A stretch of DNA of 64,000 nt from Aurantiochytrium sp. KH105. Its lineage: Eukaryota; Sar; Bigyra; Thraustochytrida; Thraustochytriidae. Positions 10,581 through 20,111 of this stretch are shown here, piece by piece (position 1 is the stretch's first letter; every line of letters begins with the position of its first letter). The stretch is taken from the NCBI GenBank assembly GCA_003116975.1, contig BGKB01000052.1, positions 62,001 through 126,000 of the forward strand. The letters run 5' to 3'. A model generated the notes under the pieces. That model was not told the DNA's origin, searched no databases, and worked only from the letters and a program-made list of their open reading frames with translations. The translations under genes were made by a program, and so were the position numbers.

Positions 10581-11537
10581 TCAAAGCTTGGATTCCAAAA
10601 GCTTGGCTTGCGCTGCAGCCTCAAACACGGCTCGAGTATCTTCCTCTGGAGGCAATTCGCCATACTTTGGGTAGTTATCCACATCGCAGAGCACGTAGCT
10701 CGCATTTGACATGAGCGTGGCGCCACCGTCAATGCGTGCTGTCACGCCCGTCACGTAAGAGGCAGCAGGACTCAGCAAAAAGCACACGAGACCCGAGACC
10801 TCTTGCGTGCTACCGATCCGCTTGCAAGGGATAAAAGGCGCAGCGGCAGCAATAGGGTCGTCACCGAGAAAGTTGCCCTTGGTGCGGTAGTGCAGCTTGC
10901 TGCTTTCGCTGTAAATATTGCCTGGCGCGACGGAATTCACGCGCACACCGTACGCCGCCCATTCGAGCGCGAGTGTCTCTGTCAGGTTCGCGACCGCAGC
11001 CCGCGCTGCTCCCGTGTGCGCCATCATCGGAAATCCATTGTGATACGTGGCAATGATGTTCACGATGTTGCCGCCATGGTCGAACATGTACTGATCAAAG
11101 GCCTCCCGGCATACCGCAAAGGTCCCGTTCAAGTTGAGGTCCACCACTGTCCGGAATCCGTTGTTTGTGATCGCGGAAGCCGGCGCCGGGTACTGCCCGC
11201 CAGCGCAGTTGACGACAAAATTCAGTCTTGTAAACCGCTCAAGCACGTTCGTAATCATGGCCGCCACCTCTTTGTCATCCCGAATGTTGCACACAAAGTA
11301 CTCCACTTTGCGCTCCGGGAAGGCCTTGCGCAGGGTCGCAGCCGCCTCCGCGAGCCGTTCTTCGTTGCGCGACGTAATGAGCACGTCTGCACCCAGGGTG
11401 AGCAGCTCAAAGGCGATCGCAAAGCCGATGCCCGTACCGCCGCCCGTCACCAGCCCGGCCTGGCCCTTAAAGAGGTCTTCCCTAAACACCGACGCCCACT
11501 GCGCCCGCGCTGCACCTTCCACCGCCTGCTGCGCCAT
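10581..11537 (-). CDS. PECR: Peroxisomal trans-2-enoyl-CoA reductase, SDR family (318 aa)
   Basis: The ATG at 11537 is chosen because it sits just before the conserved N-terminus; the longer frame starts only with TTG. The NADPH-binding glycine motif TGGGTGIG is at about residues 31-38 and the NCAGG motif follows. The region where classical SDRs have the catalytic Tyr reads HTGAARAAVANLTETLALEW, without Tyr. This is as in mammalian PECR and fits that subfamily better than generic SDRs. Further PECR-like marks are VAPGNIYS and CFLLSPAASYVTG. The last three residues are SKL, a canonical PTS1 signal, so the enzyme should sit in peroxisomes. There it would reduce trans-2-enoyl-CoA in fatty-acid chain elongation. 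Confidence 0.92.
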   Translation of the reverse strand: MAQQAVEGAARAQWASVFREDLFKGQAGLVTGGGTGIGFAIAFELLTLGADVLITSRNEERLAEAAATLRKAFPERKVEYFVCNIRDDKEVAAMITNVLERFTRLNFVVNCAGGQYPAPASAITNNGFRTVVDLNLNGTFAVCREAFDQYMFDHGGNIVNIIATYHNGFPMMAHTGAARAAVANLTETLALEWAAYGVRVNSVAPGNIYSESSKLHYRTKGNFLGDDPIAAAAPFIPCKRIGSTQEVSGLVCFLLSPAASYVTGVTARIDGGATLMSNASYVLCDVDNYPKYGELPPEEDTRAVFEAAAQAKLLESKL

Positions 11538-12700
11538 CTTCGCTCGCCGCGGACGAGACCAACCTGACCTGAGCCCCGCGCACACGCTCCGCTGCCCGCC
11601 TTTAACGACACGGACGAGGCGTGCGAGCTCGCTCGACACGGACGAGGCGCGTGTACACCTCGCGCTTTTCGCGCCAAATTCGGCCGCGAGCTCGATCTCC
11701 ACGCGCAAGGCAGTCTCGCTCGCTGGCCGTGCCTCTCAAGTCCGCTTCGCTCTCTACGTTAGCGCTTTGCATCGCAGCTGTCGTCGCATCTGCTGCTGTT
11801 GCCGCTGTTGCCGCGCTGTTGCCGCCACCGCCTTCTCCATGGGCGAGCGTGCCAAGATACTCTTTACTGTTAATCCCCGTGACCTGGGACCTTGCCGGGC
11901 CAATTTTGGCGCCGCTGCGTCCGACACTCCGCCGCGTCGCGCCCGGCCCCGTCCACGCCAGGCGGCGCCGAGCGGGACGATCTTGCCGCGGCCGCGACGC
12001 GACTCGGAGCGCGAGCTGCTCCGGCGGCGCGAAGACTTGTGCAGAGGAGCCGCGAGGAGGCGAGAAAGAGACGAGGTGCAATGAACGAAGTCAGCAGTCC
12101 CAAGGGTCCAGGGTGACTAACCGCGGCCTGGCCTCTCTCGCGCGCTCGCAGCCGCCGCTGCCGCTCCCGATGCCGCAGTTGATGCCCTTCCTGATGCCGA
12201 TGTTGATGCTCTATCCGCACTGCACTGCACTGCACTGCACTGCACTGCACTAACAGTAAACTGCGCGCGGGGAATGGGCGCTCGCGGGGCGCTCGTGGGC
12301 CCGAAATGCTTTCGCTCGAGGCGCCCCGAACCATACTGCCAAAGCTACGCGGATGGCACGCGAAAAGGAGGGTTGAATACCCAACGTCCGCCGGAGAAGC
12401 GGCGCGCGCGAGAGCCGGCGAGGCGCGAAGCCAGAGCGCAGAGCGCTTTGCGGCTGCGCGAGGAGTCGCGCGCGAGGTCTCGAGGCGGTACGTCGGGCCG
12501 GCGAGGGGTCTCTCGGTCGGTCAGCTGACGAGCCTGCCCGCGAGCAGAAGCGACGTGCTGCTCGCTCGCCTCGCCGCCCCCGGAGGAAGTCCTCAGCGAA
12601 CGAGCCTTTGATCCCGGAGCGAGCTCATCTCGCCGTTGCCGCCCAGACGGACGAAGGTCAGGGAAGAGCGCGCGACGCAGCAAGCAGCGAAAGAGCAGCA
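11538..12700. other. Divergent promoter region PECR / ArfGAP
   Basis: The two flanking genes start at 11537 (-) and 12701 (+). The interval holds a (TGCAC)n repeat at 12216-12251 and GC-rich low-complexity DNA. I see no supportable gene. Confidence 0.5.
12216..12251. repeat. (TGCAC)n microsatellite
   Basis: About seven perfect TGCAC units in tandem, in the region upstream of the ArfGAP gene. Confidence 0.95.
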
Positions 12701-14137
12701 ATGTCGACGGAGAAGGTCAAGAAGGCGGTCAAGGCGCTGCTCAAGCAGAGCGACAACAAGCACTGCGCAGACTGCCCGATCAAGAGCCCGACCTGGGCGT
12801 CCATCAACCTTGGCGTTTTTCTCTGCCTCGAGTGCGCCGGTATTCATCGCAACCTGGGCGTGCACATCTCCAAGGTGCGCTCCACAGAGCTTGACACCTG
12901 GCAGCAAGAATGGTACGAAGTCATGAAGAAGATTGGCAATAAAAAGGCCAACAAGTACTGGGAGGCAAAGCTGCCCAAGGACTTTTCCGGTCGCCCGACG
13001 CAAGCAGAGGCCGAGGCACTCACGTACAAGCTGAAGAAGTTCATCACCGACAAGTACGAAAAGAAACTATGGGTCCCTAGTAGCTCCAGCGCTGGCGGGT
13101 CGAGCAGCAGCAGCAGCGCCACCTCTGGCGCCAAAACCAAGTCCAAGAAGAAGGCTGCCAAAGACGACGACAGCAGCAGCAGTGACTCTTCTGACTCGTC
13201 GTCGTCCTCTAGTGATAGCAGCGATGAAGACGAGAAGGCAGAGCAACGTCGCCGCGCTCTTGCCAAGAAGAAAAAGCAGCAAAAGAAAAAGAAGGCGGCC
13301 GCAAGCGCCAAACCACAAGCTGCAGCCGAGGAAGAGCTAGACCTCTTTGGCGATTTCGATTCTGGTCCTGCCCCGCCGCAGCAGCAGTCGTCAGTGCAGC
13401 AAGTTACGAACGGGTTCGGGGCAATGCGCGTGGGCGCACCTCCACAGGCTGCAGCGCCTGTATCGGCGCAGTCGTCGGTAGAGTTGGACTTTTTTGGAAA
13501 TCCGCAGCCTTCAGCCCCCCCCGCCCCGGCCTCGTCCGCGGCCCAAGCAAATACAGCCCCGTCTGCTCCTCCAAAGAAAGGAACCATTGACCTTGCCTCC
13601 CTCTACTCTCAGGGCAGCAGTTCTGGAAGCACCTACGGTCCTGGGCACGGCATGGCGTATGGGATGTCTGGTCAATCTAGTCAATACGGGCAACAACCTC
13701 AACAACCCCAACAACAGCAACAGCAGCAGCAACCACAACAACAGTATGGCCAGCAACAATATGGTCAACAGCAATATGCCCAGCAACAATATGGCCAACA
13801 GCAATATGGCCAACAGCAACCTGCTCACGCACAACACCATCAACAACAACAACAACAACAATATGGTCAGCAGACCCATGGTGGATACCAACACCAGCAA
13901 CATGCGACATCTCAAAGTAACCAGTTCGCCCCCTTTTCCGGGCAGCAGCAACAGCCACAGCAGCCACAGTACTACCAGCAAGCTCCCCTGCAAGGCCAGC
14001 AACAGTTCCAGCAACAGCAGCAGCAGTATCAACCGTCGCAACAGCAACAACCGCAACAGCAGTATCAGCATCAGTACCACCAGCAGGCAGCGCCAACTAG
14101 CAACGGCTCGTTTGATCCCTTTGCTGACTTTTCCTAA
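12701..14137 (+). CDS. ArfGAP, SMAP-like (478 aa)
   Basis: The ATG at 12701 opens directly into the ArfGAP domain; the frame upstream starts only at a TTG. Residues about 8-120 form the GTPase-activating domain, with the zinc finger C-x2-C-x16-C-x2-C (CADC to CLEC) and the catalytic arginine in GIHRNLG. It should stimulate GTP hydrolysis on Arf GTPases during coat-vesicle cycles. After a Lys/Ser linker come short acidic-aromatic motifs (DLFGDFD, LDFFGNP). A Gln-rich tail with repeated QYGQQ units (about 360-465) ends in FDPFADFS. DPF-type motifs are known binders of adaptor appendage domains, so clathrin-coat association is likely. It is convergent with the jouberin gene, with 131 bp between the stops. 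Confidence 0.93.
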   Translation: MSTEKVKKAVKALLKQSDNKHCADCPIKSPTWASINLGVFLCLECAGIHRNLGVHISKVRSTELDTWQQEWYEVMKKIGNKKANKYWEAKLPKDFSGRPTQAEAEALTYKLKKFITDKYEKKLWVPSSSSAGGSSSSSSATSGAKTKSKKKAAKDDDSSSSDSSDSSSSSSDSSDEDEKAEQRRRALAKKKKQQKKKKAAASAKPQAAAEEELDLFGDFDSGPAPPQQQSSVQQVTNGFGAMRVGAPPQAAAPVSAQSSVELDFFGNPQPSAPPAPASSAAQANTAPSAPPKKGTIDLASLYSQGSSSGSTYGPGHGMAYGMSGQSSQYGQQPQQPQQQQQQQQPQQQYGQQQYGQQQYAQQQYGQQQYGQQQPAHAQHHQQQQQQQYGQQTHGGYQHQQHATSQSNQFAPFSGQQQQPQQPQYYQQAPLQGQQQFQQQQQQYQPSQQQQPQQQYQHQYHQQAAPTSNGSFDPFADFS

Positions 14138-14220
14138 ATTTGCTCTTACTTTTACTGCACGATCTTGTCACACTTTTGTTTGCAATGACTTGGAAAACTT
14201 TCCCTTCCCTTCACACACCA

Positions 14221-14258
14221 TTCTTTTCTTTTCTTTTCTTTTCTTTTCTTTTCTTTTG
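14221..14258. repeat. (TTTTC)n pyrimidine tract between convergent stops
   Basis: Seven TTTTC units in the 131 bp between the ArfGAP stop (14137) and the jouberin stop (14269). It may take part in 3'-end formation of one or both transcripts. Confidence 0.9.
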
Positions 14259-14268
14259 AATTCGAAGC

Positions 14269-17200
14269 CTAGATCGAATCCGAGTCATCGGAGCTCTTGG
14301 ATTCTTCATCGTCAGAAGACGAGGATTCCTGATTACTACTTGGACCAAGCAAACCACTTCGCTCCGGAGAGCGGTGTCGCCGACCTTGACCCTGCTGTGC
14401 AAGACGCCGTTGCATAAATCGCTCGCGGAGAGCGTCAATGCCTCGCAGCTGCGACACGGCACCAGCCCCTGTTGCGCCCGCTCCCATCGCATTTGCGGAT
14501 TCACGAGTGTTCTCGTCGTCAGACAAGTCCAAAGCATCAAGCTTTGCTGAAAGTCGCCGCGTGCGCTCGTCGCGGATTGCAGACAGAACCTGCGCCGTCT
14601 CAGAAACGGACCTGCGACGGGTCGCTCCACCCTCAAACACCAAATCGCCGTCATCGTCATCCATAGGCAGCTCGCCCGCAAGTTTGATCGGCTGCGCATC
14701 CACATCGCGTGTGTCGCGAAGCGCTTCGTACATGAGCACAGGAAATCGTCCGTCAAAAGCACAAAAGGCAACAAGATGCTCGTGTGGGTGCCACGAGGCA
14801 GCGCACAACGGTTTGGGAAAGCCATAGCGCCACGTCTTGCTTGCGACCGCCATCGAGGTATTCGTATTCCAAAGATGAGGCTTTCCGTCTTCAGCTCCAG
14901 ACAAAACGTACTGGCCATCCGGCGAAAAGCAAGCCCGAACGAGACTGTGCGACACGGGTGCGCCAATAAAACCATCGTGCACACGCGTGTACCGACGGAG
15001 CTCAAAGAGTCGAATCGTATTTTGCTGTGCAGACACCAACAGCAAGCGCTCCACAGGGTGCACCTGTACCGAGGTGATGGACTTGCCTCGGAAGTCCGGA
15101 TCGTCCAGCTTGCGAGCCAAATGCCAGGCGTCCGGATTGGCGGCTTGTCGACCGGTCTCCAGTCTCCACACATTAACCACGCCGTCACCGTCACCTGAAA
15201 TGATTCGGTTGCCATCGTTCGTGAAACAAAGTGCATTAACCCGCGCTTTGTGGTGAGCTCGGCCTCGGTCCAACTTTCCCAGCAGTGTGCCTGTGCTGCA
15301 GTCCCACAGACGCACAAAACCATCGTAGCCGCCCGTGGCCAGGATTGCCGGCCGCCGTGCCGAAGGATGGAAACGCGCCGTGTACACATAAGTGGGTGGT
15401 GCATGCTGCAGGACGTGCAAGCATCTAGGTTTTGCGGGTCCGTGCGATCGATGGCGCTCCACCTTGCGTCTGCGTTCCTTTGACTTTTCCCGGCGTCGGG
15501 TTTCCGCTTTTTCCGAGCCCAGCAGCTCATCATCGGACCTGCCGCTGTCATCCTCGCCTGCCTCGCCGGCGGGTTCGTCGGGTCCGCGCAGTGCATCCCG
15601 CAGGGCGGGCACGGCCCAAAGCCGAGCCGTGCCGTCGGCAGACGCGGATGCAAGCATGAGCATGGTCGGGTCGTCCTCCTCGGCGGGTCGCTGCCACGCG
15701 AGCTCATATACCAAATTTTGGTGTCCGTGGAGCGTAAAGGCAAGCTTCATGGTCGACACTGCAAAGATGCGAATTGGAAAACCTGACGCGCCGTCCTGAC
15801 AAGCCGCTGCGAGATACTGCCCGTCTGTGGAGAACTGCACATGCAAGCATCCATTCGTCCCTGCTTCGAGGCGTGCCACGAGCGACGTTGGAATCAAGCA
15901 TGGCTCCGTCTTCATTCGATGACGCCGGGCAGACTTCAACGTTGACATCGATCCGTGCGCACCTTCTCCTTCCTTGCCGATTTCGCCCGTTCCAGAACCA
16001 ACCGTCTTGCCCGCTAGTAGCGCAGCAACAGGAAGTTCTTCTTGTGCGCGCTCCGACTCAAAGGCATGTTTAGGTCGATCCGACACCATTGTGCGGGCAG
16101 GTCGTGCACAGGCGCCCACCTCCACATCAAGGTGACCGGGCAAACGTTTTCGTTCCTTGAATCGAAAAGCGTTAAACACGCGAGGCCCCGATCCCTGCAC
16201 GAGGTCACGCTCGAAAAAAGATTCGAGCGTGCGATGGACCCAGGACTCGGGCGGAAAGTCGTACACTTGAAGCCGCGTCGCCATATGCTCCTTGCCCTGG
16301 CCTTCCATCCTTGGAATATGAATGTTTGGTGTCCCCGTCGCGCTCACCAACTTGAGAAACGCCCATGCCACCCGTCGAAAGCCGTTGCCTCGACGGAGCA
16401 GATGGCGATCGAGACCGGGACCAAATTCGAGAATCTCGAAAAATACCATGGCGTGTGGATCCAGTGCATGCTTGACGGGAATATTAAAGACAAGAGGAGA
16501 TTGCGTGTCCCATCGCAGCGACTGACTATCTGCGCCACTTTCGACAGAAATGCACACCGGTTCCGTGATCTGTTGGCACACACGTCCGCACTTGATCGTC
16601 TCCCATGAGAGATGGGTGGCTCCACTTGCGTCTCGCTTCGCTTTGGCGCGCGACGCGCGCTCATGCTCCTGAATTGCATCATCATCACGCCTTCGCTTCG
16701 TGAGGTATTCACCGCTGCTCGCATCGACAATGCTTACGCGAACTACAGCTCGAACTCGCTTCGATTCCCACGTTGGAAGGTTTTCGGCAGCAAGTACACG
16801 AATTTGTAGCACTGCGTCTGCAGGGAGCTCTGCGAGCGCTTGTTTGCGTCGCTGCAGCAGCTTTTCGTCGTCTGCTCCAATTGTTTGAGGTGCAAGCGCT
16901 TTGAAGCCTGCTCCTGTCACAGCCTCCATGAGACTTCCTGTCATGCGTGAGGTCATACATTTCCATAGCAATTCGCGCGAGAGGCTGCCGAGCGCGCTCG
17001 ACAAGCTAAAGCCGCGCAAGGCACTGCCGTGCGCAAGTCCCAACGTGCCCTTTCCCCTGAAGGCTTCTTCACCATCATCATCATCATCATCATCGTCATC
17101 ATTGTCCACGCGATCATCATCATCGCTGCTGTCAAGTCCGGTGGTGGAATTTCGTCGACTTGGCTTCCGCCCACGCTTTGAGATTTTTCTTTCGCTACTT

Positions 17201-17721
17201 GAGCCCAATGATTTTGGTGGCTTCTTCCTCTCCCTTTTCGATTTATCAGACGCCTCTAGCGTACGACCCTTGCTATGGCGGCTTTTGGCATCTTCAGCAT
17301 GATCAGCGTCTTTGTCCCTCGATTTGCTTCGACTGCGACGGCTACTCGAGTTGCGCGATCTGCGCGTGGCAGCATCATTTTCGACATCTTCGACGTCGTC
17401 CAGCTCGCGCCGACTGTGGCTGCTACGTCGATTGCGCGTCGTCCTTGACAAGGAGGACGACGATGCATCTGTCGATGCCATCGAAACATGGGCTGTCGAC
17501 CCTCTGCGGCCCCGTCGCGAGTCGCGCTCGTCACCGCTCTCACGGCGGTGTCTGCTGCTACTGCGTGAGCTGCCCGACCGCTCCGATCGCGTGTTATGAG
17601 ACGACGAGGCCATCGAGCTTGAGGCCCCTGACCCACCTCTTGAGCTGCGTCGCCGCGAGCTCGTCGCCGACGGCGACCTATGCCTTCGCTTCTCGCGTCT
17701 CTCATGCGTCTCGGCCTCCAT
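14269..17721 (-). CDS. AHI1: Jouberin (AHI1)-like WD40 protein (1150 aa)
   Basis: Starts at ATG 17721. Residues 1-250 are Arg/Ser-rich with an Asp run. A C2-like region begins at about 305 (VLQIRVLAAENLP). WD40 repeats span about 600-1000. Their order and wording match jouberin closely: HGHQNLVYELAW, SADGTARLW, PTYVYTARFHPSAR, ATGGYDGFVRLW, NALCFTNDGNRIISGDGDGVVNVW and finally HEHLVAFCAFDGR. The tail is acidic and Ser-rich; I see no SH3 domain, which animal AHI1 has. Jouberin works at the ciliary transition zone. Its presence implies a flagellated stage, consistent with zoospore-forming protists. Confidence 0.88.
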   Translation of the reverse strand: MEAETHERREKRRHRSPSATSSRRRSSRGGSGASSSMASSSHNTRSERSGSSRSSSRHRRESGDERDSRRGRRGSTAHVSMASTDASSSSLSRTTRNRRSSHSRRELDDVEDVENDAATRRSRNSSSRRSRSKSRDKDADHAEDAKSRHSKGRTLEASDKSKRERKKPPKSLGSSSERKISKRGRKPSRRNSTTGLDSSDDDDRVDNDDDDDDDDDGEEAFRGKGTLGLAHGSALRGFSLSSALGSLSRELLWKCMTSRMTGSLMEAVTGAGFKALAPQTIGADDEKLLQRRKQALAELPADAVLQIRVLAAENLPTWESKRVRAVVRVSIVDASSGEYLTKRRRDDDAIQEHERASRAKAKRDASGATHLSWETIKCGRVCQQITEPVCISVESGADSQSLRWDTQSPLVFNIPVKHALDPHAMVFFEILEFGPGLDRHLLRRGNGFRRVAWAFLKLVSATGTPNIHIPRMEGQGKEHMATRLQVYDFPPESWVHRTLESFFERDLVQGSGPRVFNAFRFKERKRLPGHLDVEVGACARPARTMVSDRPKHAFESERAQEELPVAALLAGKTVGSGTGEIGKEGEGAHGSMSTLKSARRHRMKTEPCLIPTSLVARLEAGTNGCLHVQFSTDGQYLAAACQDGASGFPIRIFAVSTMKLAFTLHGHQNLVYELAWQRPAEEDDPTMLMLASASADGTARLWAVPALRDALRGPDEPAGEAGEDDSGRSDDELLGSEKAETRRREKSKERRRKVERHRSHGPAKPRCLHVLQHAPPTYVYTARFHPSARRPAILATGGYDGFVRLWDCSTGTLLGKLDRGRAHHKARVNALCFTNDGNRIISGDGDGVVNVWRLETGRQAANPDAWHLARKLDDPDFRGKSITSVQVHPVERLLLVSAQQNTIRLFELRRYTRVHDGFIGAPVSHSLVRACFSPDGQYVLSGAEDGKPHLWNTNTSMAVASKTWRYGFPKPLCAASWHPHEHLVAFCAFDGRFPVLMYEALRDTRDVDAQPIKLAGELPMDDDDGDLVFEGGATRRRSVSETAQVLSAIRDERTRRLSAKLDALDLSDDENTRESANAMGAGATGAGAVSQLRGIDALRERFMQRRLAQQGQGRRHRSPERSGLLGPSSNQESSSSDDEESKSSDDSDSI

Positions 17722-18067
17722 CGTTGCAGAGCTGCAGAAAGAAAGCGCGTCCTTTGCCCTTCGTCCACTTGTCCGCCAATGCGAGTCTGTCTAACTGCTC
17801 GCCGCGACTGCGAATGCCCCGCCAGCCAGCAGCCCCGCGCAGTATATCGTCAATGCCGGCGTGGGCTCCCACGGGCTCGCTCCCTGAGGCGCGCTCTCAT
17901 CGCCAATGCCATTGCGATGATATGACCGTTGAGAGTTTTTTTTGTTTTGCTTTTTTCAATGTGACTCACTGTCAGTCATGAGCGACCACCGATCGAGCCT
18001 TATTTTTGCGCGCGCGTGCAAAGAGCTAGGCAGGTGCGACGAAAGGAGGCATGATAGTGGAAAAGAC
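17722..18067. other. Intergenic, jouberin promoter
   Basis: About 350 bp between the jouberin start and the PDCD2 stop. A T-rich run lies near 17936-17957. Nothing else is visible. Confidence 0.5.
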
Positions 18068-19579
18068 TTATGCATCTGCAACGAGACAATGGGCATCTGG
18101 GTGCTGCACAAAGGCGAACTCCGCGCAGAGGGAAGCCGGTGAAGCGAGCGCGCAGCTACGCGTGCAGGTGTAGATACAGATTGTTCCGAAATCCATGTCG
18201 AGGTCGCGCAGAAAGTGCAACGACTGCGGCAGAATCTGGAATTCAAAGCGACGCGGCGCGCCGCAAGCCTCACAGGCAGGTACATCCGCGCACTGGTCAC
18301 GTGCTGAAAGCCAAAGGGGCGCCTTGCGGGTCTGGGGTGCTGGCCACCGGCAGTAGCGAATACATTGCGTCGGGTCACGGCCAACACGCTCTTGAAAAGC
18401 CTCAAAGGTCTTGTCATACGATTGCATCTTCTTTCGCAGCGTTTCGTCCTTTCCAGCGACGATACCAGCCAGGTTGCGCTGTGTCAGTTTGGCATCATCT
18501 TCGCCCAAGCGCCCGTACACGTCGTCGGAGTTGGCTGTTGCATCGCCGCTATCCTTTTGACCTCCAGCGGCTGCGCTGCCTCCCTCCTCTGCGCGCAAAT
18601 GCGCAGGCATCTCTCGCAAGATCTTGCATGTGGGCTTGTGTTGCGGCCAATGTTTCTTTTGATGGTCGCGCGAACAATAGCAAACACTCTTACAAGCCAC
18701 ACACTTTGCGGTGGCCGGTCGTCCACAAAGCGCGCAGCGAGTTGCACCCTTTTTCGGCTCCGGCTCGGTCACGATGCGTCGGCGTTGCACAAAAGCTGGA
18801 CCAAGCTCGAGGCCGCCCTGATGAAGATTCGCACGGGGGAATAGCAGGTCAACTTCGGCATCCTCGTCTCCGCAATTTTCCGCATAAAAGTCGTTCACTC
18901 GCGGCAGCTGCGCACGGAGAACTTTAGCTGGTGCCTTGCACTCTGCCTTGCGACAGACAAAGACGTAGAGGGTGCGATGAAAGGCGTGCTTGAAGTCGCC
19001 GCCATCCAGAGGTGCGTAGACCTGCAAGAAAAATGACATCGGGGAGTTGCACTTGGGACATGCAACGTCATCTTTGGAAACATTCTCATGCGCTTGCTCG
19101 ACGAGCCAGACGGGACCGTCGCCACCGGCCATTCCATCGTCCCAGCGCAGCCAATTGCCCTCCTCGTGTTGAATTAGGGCGCCAGCCTCGCTGCCATCAT
19201 CATCACCCTCGTCATCGTCAGACTCAGTGTCAGACTCGAAGAAACCGAGCTCCACATCTGGCCCATCATCCTCGTTGTCATCGTCCTCATCATCTTCCTG
19301 ATCTTCTTCTTCCTCCTCGTCGTCGTCATCGTCGCCATCGTTCGCATCGTTGTCGTTGCCAATGTCCTCGTCGTCATTTCTGACATTTACGTCTATAGAA
19401 GACTCATCCTTCTTGCCTTGCGCTTGATCATCTCCGTCGCTGGAAACAGCATTGGCGGATTCGGCATCCCCAGCAAGGATCTCCGACGCCGAGTTCTGCT
19501 CGTTCTCTCCTTCGTTGACGCTGCTCTCGACTGCCTCGCGTGTGTCGGTGGTGGTGCCCTGATGCACAAAGTCCGCCAT
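18068..19579 (-). CDS. PDCD2: PDCD2-family ribosome-biogenesis protein with MYND finger (503 aa)
   Basis: The ATG at 19579 is the first in the frame. A long Asp/Glu-rich stretch (about 70-140) precedes the PDCD2 landmark VELGF. Then come RWDDG, CPKCNSPMSFFLQVYAPL, AFHRTLYVFVC and LPRVNDFY, all matching PDCD2 in order. The MYND-type finger is at about 280-318. Like PDCD2 it has His where other MYND fingers have Cys (YCSRDHQ). The C-terminal PDCD2_C domain (about 375-500) contains PTQCIRYCRW and the closing zinc-ligand Cys pairs. PDCD2/Tsr4 proteins act as dedicated chaperones for ribosomal protein uS5 in 40S assembly. The very long acidic insert before the domain is unusual. Confidence 0.92.
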   Translation of the reverse strand: MADFVHQGTTTDTREAVESSVNEGENEQNSASEILAGDAESANAVSSDGDDQAQGKKDESSIDVNVRNDDEDIGNDNDANDGDDDDDEEEEEDQEDDEDDDNEDDGPDVELGFFESDTESDDDEGDDDGSEAGALIQHEEGNWLRWDDGMAGGDGPVWLVEQAHENVSKDDVACPKCNSPMSFFLQVYAPLDGGDFKHAFHRTLYVFVCRKAECKAPAKVLRAQLPRVNDFYAENCGDEDAEVDLLFPRANLHQGGLELGPAFVQRRRIVTEPEPKKGATRCALCGRPATAKCVACKSVCYCSRDHQKKHWPQHKPTCKILREMPAHLRAEEGGSAAAGGQKDSGDATANSDDVYGRLGEDDAKLTQRNLAGIVAGKDETLRKKMQSYDKTFEAFQERVGRDPTQCIRYCRWPAPQTRKAPLWLSARDQCADVPACEACGAPRRFEFQILPQSLHFLRDLDMDFGTICIYTCTRSCALASPASLCAEFAFVQHPDAHCLVADA

Positions 19580-20111
19580 CTTGCGCCTGAACAGCTGTTT
19601 GCCAGCCCACAAAGAGTTCGAGCTGCAGCACGTGAGAACCTTCGCGTTTGCTTTCTCCAGTCGCGGGCTGCTCTCGCTGTACTCCAAACTCTGCACGACG
19701 CGAGCTCGCGGCAACTTGTGGCGAGGTCTGCTCGGCTGTTGACCACTCGCTCTGCGCAACGCAAAATCATGAGTCTTGCACAACGCAAAATGCCAGTATA
19801 GGCCTACAACTAGTTGTCTCTACATTTTGACGGAGACGGATGAAGAGTTGAAGAGTGGAAATACTTCATCAGTCTCGTCTTGCTTGGTCTTGCTTTGTCG
19901 TGTAAACAACCCGCAAGTAGGCCTATCCATTCACCGTGACACGATCTGATTTTGATAGTAAAACCAAATCGAGTAAGGGAAAATAGATTTGCAAAATTGT
20001 TGTGTGGATCTCTGAGATGCTAGTTTGGCTTTGTTTCCGATCGATTGTTTCGAAAAGTTCAAGAATGTTTATGGAAAACGCCATGTTCATCCTAATGGAA
20101 TCGTGCTATTT
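19580..20111. other. Intergenic, PDCD2 upstream
   Basis: About 530 bp with two copies of the palindrome TAGGCCTA (around 19799 and 19918). No coding region is visible beyond frame shadows. Confidence 0.5.
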
